Source: Clostridium sp. (GTDB lineage Bacteria > Bacillota > Clostridia > Lachnospirales > Lachnospiraceae). From it: DNA of 34,350 nt. The notes below the pieces were generated by a model that ran no database searches, was not told where the DNA came from, and saw only the letters and a list, made by a program, of their open reading frames with translations. Location: positions 1 through 34,350 of the forward strand of contig JAGZZT010000021.1 of the NCBI GenBank assembly GCA_018377235.1. Reading direction: 5' to 3'. This document shows positions 32,952-34,350 of the stretch, piece by piece (the first letter of the stretch is position 1; the number at the start of each line of letters is the position of its first letter). The translations under genes were made by a program, and so were the position numbers.

Positions 32952-32971
32952 ATTATATAATATTATATAAT
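32952..32971. promoter_or_regulatory. 20-bp palindrome downstream of the frlD promoter
   Basis: ATTATATAATATTATATAAT is a perfect palindrome that would span about +6 to +25 of the frlD transcript, a standard repressor position. It could be the operator of the adjacent GntR-type protein, though AT-only palindromes also occur by chance. Confidence 0.4.
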
Positions 32972-32983
32972 GTTTATATTTTT

Positions 32984-33012
32984 ATCTTAATCAACTTCCC
33001 TCTCTTTGTCAA
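32984..33012 (-). promoter_or_regulatory. Promoter of the frlD-like gene
   Basis: Minus-strand TTGACA (33012-33007), 17-bp spacer and TAAGAT (32989-32984) lie about 67 bases before the ATG. The -35 is perfect and the -10 is 4 of 6. Confidence 0.6.
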
Positions 33013-33028
33013 CTTGTTTTACAGCTGC

Positions 33029-33088
33029 AAAAAGGAGATATGCCCCTCAACCCTCGCCATGCGAAAGCCGCTGGAACACATCTCCCTT
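33029..33088 (-). terminator. Terminator of the GntR-type regulator gene
   Basis: On the minus strand AAGGGAGATGTG (33088-33077) pairs with CATATCTCCTT (33042-33032), about eleven pairs with two G-T, and TTTTT follows. The loop is long (about 34 bases) and partly self-complementary. It lies between the regulator gene and the frlD promoter. Confidence 0.65.
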
Positions 33089-33111
33089 ATTCATTCTTTT
33101 AACCGCTTAGC

Positions 33112-33127
33112 GTCAGTGCACACTGAC
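33112..33127. other. Short perfect dyad GTCAGTG-CA-CACTGAC
   Basis: A 7-bp inverted repeat with a two-base centre lies 44 bases after the regulator stop. It has no T-run on either side, so it is an operator-like dyad or an mRNA 3' hairpin. Confidence 0.45.
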
Positions 33128-33171
33128 ACTATTTTGATGTAATGTCAGAATATGCCTGCTGCATGCTTCAT

Positions 33172-33900
33172 CTACTCTTCGTCTGATTCATAAACACGCA
33201 GCGCAAAGCGATCACCGTTAATCACCTGAACGCCTGCATAGACCGGCTCCCCGTTCCGGTCGTAAGCCGTACTTCTGACAAACAGCAGATAATCTCCCTT
33301 CTTCACATTCAGCAGAGCCGCCTCATCCGCCGTAGCACGGCACAGCTCAATAATTTTTTCTGAACCCGTCACTTTTACACCGGACTTTTCTCCGAGATAA
33401 TCAAACAGAGAATTGTCATCAAATTTTGCCTCCAGCAAAAAAGCGTACTTCAGCGGAAAATAGCTCTTCTCTATCTGTACCGGCTCCTGATCCGCGTAGC
33501 GCAGACGGCTGATATAGACCACACTGCTTCCAGCCTCTATTCCAAGGCTCTGGGCAGTTTTTTTATCAGCAGGAATCAGGCGATTCTCCAGCATCCTGGC
33601 TCCAGGCTTCACTCCCATCTGAGTACACATTTCTGTAAAGCTCTGAAGCTTTTTCATATTTCTGAACAGCTTAGGCCGAACGACAAAGGTTCCCTTTCCC
33701 TGCTTCCGCACTACAAGCCCCTTCTCAGTCAGGGAACCAATCGCTTTCCGGACGGTAATGAGACTGACTCCATATTTCTTAGCCATCTCTGCCTCCGTCA
33801 TCAGTCTGTCACCCGGCTTGTATTCACCGCTCCTTATACTTTTTTCCACTTCTTCCATGAGCTGAACGTAAAGAGGCGTCATTGCATCCTGGTTTAACAT
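33172..33900 (-). CDS. GntR family regulator with UTRA sensor domain (FrlR-like)
   Basis: The 242-residue protein has an N-terminal GntR winged HTH (about 5-75: YVQLMEEVEKSIRSGEYKPG, then LMTEAEMAKKYGVSLITVRKAIGSL). It also has a C-terminal UTRA effector domain (about 95-235) of the HutC subfamily, which binds sugar phosphates or amino-sugar ligands. TGAGGAGGATGG precedes the ATG. It is the gene next upstream of the frlD-like kinase but has its own terminator. By position and family it is a likely repressor of frlD; the effector could be a phosphorylated fructosamine. Confidence 0.88.
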   Translation of the reverse strand: MLNQDAMTPLYVQLMEEVEKSIRSGEYKPGDRLMTEAEMAKKYGVSLITVRKAIGSLTEKGLVVRKQGKGTFVVRPKLFRNMKKLQSFTEMCTQMGVKPGARMLENRLIPADKKTAQSLGIEAGSSVVYISRLRYADQEPVQIEKSYFPLKYAFLLEAKFDDNSLFDYLGEKSGVKVTGSEKIIELCRATADEAALLNVKKGDYLLFVRSTAYDRNGEPVYAGVQVINGDRFALRVYESDEE

Positions 33901-33960
33901 TCGCCATCCTCCTCAAACGATTTGATTTTTCCTGTATTTCCTGACATTCCAATATTTACC

Positions 33961-33989
33961 ATTTTAGTATAGAAGGAGTGAAATAGCAA
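33961..33989 (-). promoter_or_regulatory. Candidate promoter of the GntR-type gene
   Basis: Minus-strand TTGCTA (33989-33984), 17-bp spacer and TAAAAT (33966-33961) lie about 60 bases before the ATG. An alternative -10, TATACT, overlaps just upstream. Confidence 0.45.
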
Positions 33990-34058
33990 GAATCAAAAAC
34001 CGGAAGGACGATAAAACAACTTTTTCTCCGATTTTTCCGAAGTCTGAATAAAAACAAT

Positions 34059-34199
34059 CTCGTCAGACCAGAGATTTGCCATCCGATTTCCTTCAGATCC
34101 CACCTCACAATACCTCCCCCTTGTCATTAGCTATATCCTTCCCGCTACCGGGCGGATTCGGGACTTTCACCCGTTAGAAACGTGCGCCGCCAGGCGCAC
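34059..34199 (-). mobile_element. Truncated 5' end of a group II intron (domain I relic)
   Basis: Read on the minus strand from 34199, the sequence begins GTGCGCCTGGCGGCGCAC, and GGGTGAAAGTCCCG and GGATATAGCTAATGACAAG follow. A segment like ATCTGAAGGAAATCGG then GGCAAATCTCTGG comes next, and recognisable similarity ends near CTGACGAG (34059). The GTGCG start and these blocks look like the 5' region of bacterial group II introns, recalled from memory rather than aligned. No reverse transcriptase or domain V is present, so it is a dead fragment. It lies directly downstream (minus strand) of an intrinsic terminator, a preferred target of class C introns. Confidence 0.55.
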
Positions 34200-34205
34200 C
34201 ACTAC

Positions 34206-34245
34206 AAAAAAGGCCCTGTACCACTCAGGATACAGAGCCTTTTTT
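34206..34245. terminator. Bidirectional intrinsic terminator
   Basis: AAAAAAGGC plus CTGTA (34206-34220) pairs with TACAG plus GCCTTTTTT (34231-34245), one mismatch inside, with a ten-base loop. T-runs exist for both strands. On the minus strand it lies 4 bases after the mini-ORF stop. Confidence 0.88.
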
Positions 34246-34249
34246 AATT

Positions 34250-34324
34250 TTAGGTTCTATACTGAATGTTGGGGTGTGCGAAAAAACACACTTCCAACAT
34301 TCTTTTCGTTGTAATAAAATACAT
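34250..34324 (-). CDS. Possible 24-residue mini-ORF with strong ribosome binding site
   Basis: On the minus strand AGGAGG is followed after ten bases by an ATG (34324) and 24 codons (MYFITTKRMLEVCFF, ending NIQYRT) to TAA at 34250-34252. A terminator follows at once. The coding part contains a strong hairpin (34264-34302), which is unusual for an ordinary gene. It may be a leader or regulatory peptide, the remnant of a larger gene, or chance. No family is recognised. Confidence 0.35.
   Translation of the reverse strand: MYFITTKRMLEVCFFAHPNIQYRT
34264..34302. other. Stable inverted repeat inside the mini-ORF
   Basis: GAATGTTGG (34264-34272) pairs with CCAACATTC (34294-34302), and GTGTG (34274-34278) with CACAC (34287-34291), leaving an eight-base loop. 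On the plus strand it is followed by TTTTCG, so it could also act as a weak plus-strand terminator. Confidence 0.6.
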
Positions 34325-34350
34325 CTATAAGAAGCCTCCTAAACGCATTA

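Noticed and set aside
33112..33127. GTCAGTGCACACTGAC dyad as a terminator of the regulator gene
   Set aside because: It has no T-run on either strand, while a better terminator lies at 33029-33088. It is kept only as an unexplained dyad.
32870..33142. Plus-strand frame of 90 codons in the frlD/gntR gap
   Set aside because: It runs across a promoter and a terminator of the other strand and has AT-rich, unconserved content.

Overview
The window reads as chromosomal DNA of an anaerobic Firmicute, most likely a gut Lachnospiraceae (class Clostridia). The basis is the gdpP-rplI-dnaB cluster, a bacterial V/A-type ATPase operon, strong AGGAGG-type ribosome binding sites, a short-form ThiC under a TPP riboswitch, and a sigma-54 activator next to a dipeptide-type ABC operon. 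This is an inference from gene content and style, not a database match. No rRNA, tRNA or CRISPR array was seen.

Layout. (1) 1-564, minus: start of a secreted protein with an Asp/Trp low-complexity stretch and a 72-residue repeat, cut by the window edge. (2) 715-1137, minus: YiaC-like GNAT acetyltransferase. (3) 1257-3889, plus: a biotin unit, bioY-bioD-bioA, preceded by a BirA-like operator on its promoter and a folded leader, and closed by a strong bidirectional terminator. (4) 4026-12721, minus: a nine-gene V-type ATPase operon (H/G-I-K-E-C-F-A-B-D, the Thermus-like order); the K subunit keeps the residues that bind Na+ in Enterococcus hirae NtpK. (5) 13181-23084, plus: a sigma-54 enhancer-binding regulator, a recognisable -24/-12 promoter, then a class I amidotransferase-fold gamma-glutamyl hydrolase, a metal-dependent amidohydrolase and a complete five-gene peptide-type ABC importer. 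This looks like one uptake-and-cleavage system for a small amide or peptide. (6) 23206-23922, minus: MerR-type HTH protein. (7) 24149-27973, minus: gdpP-rplI-dnaB, tightly coupled. (8) 28131-29712, plus: promoter, TPP riboswitch, terminator and thiC. (9) 29896-33900, minus: cytidylate-kinase-like protein, MATE transporter, FrlD-like sugar kinase and GntR/UTRA regulator, each with a recognisable promoter. (10) 34059-34324: an apparent 5' fragment of a group II intron lying just downstream of an intrinsic terminator, and a 24-codon mini-ORF with a strong ribosome binding site.

How the genes work together: most of the window is housekeeping (vitamin supply, ion transport, replication and c-di-AMP turnover). 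The most system-like accessory part is 13181-23084. There the regulator probably senses a compound, activates the sigma-54 promoter at 15426-15441, and the operon imports the compound through the Dpp-type transporter and opens it with the two hydrolases. The substrate cannot be read from the sequence. The frlD/gntR pair at the right suggests use of a fructosamine-type compound, but no deglycase gene is present in the window.
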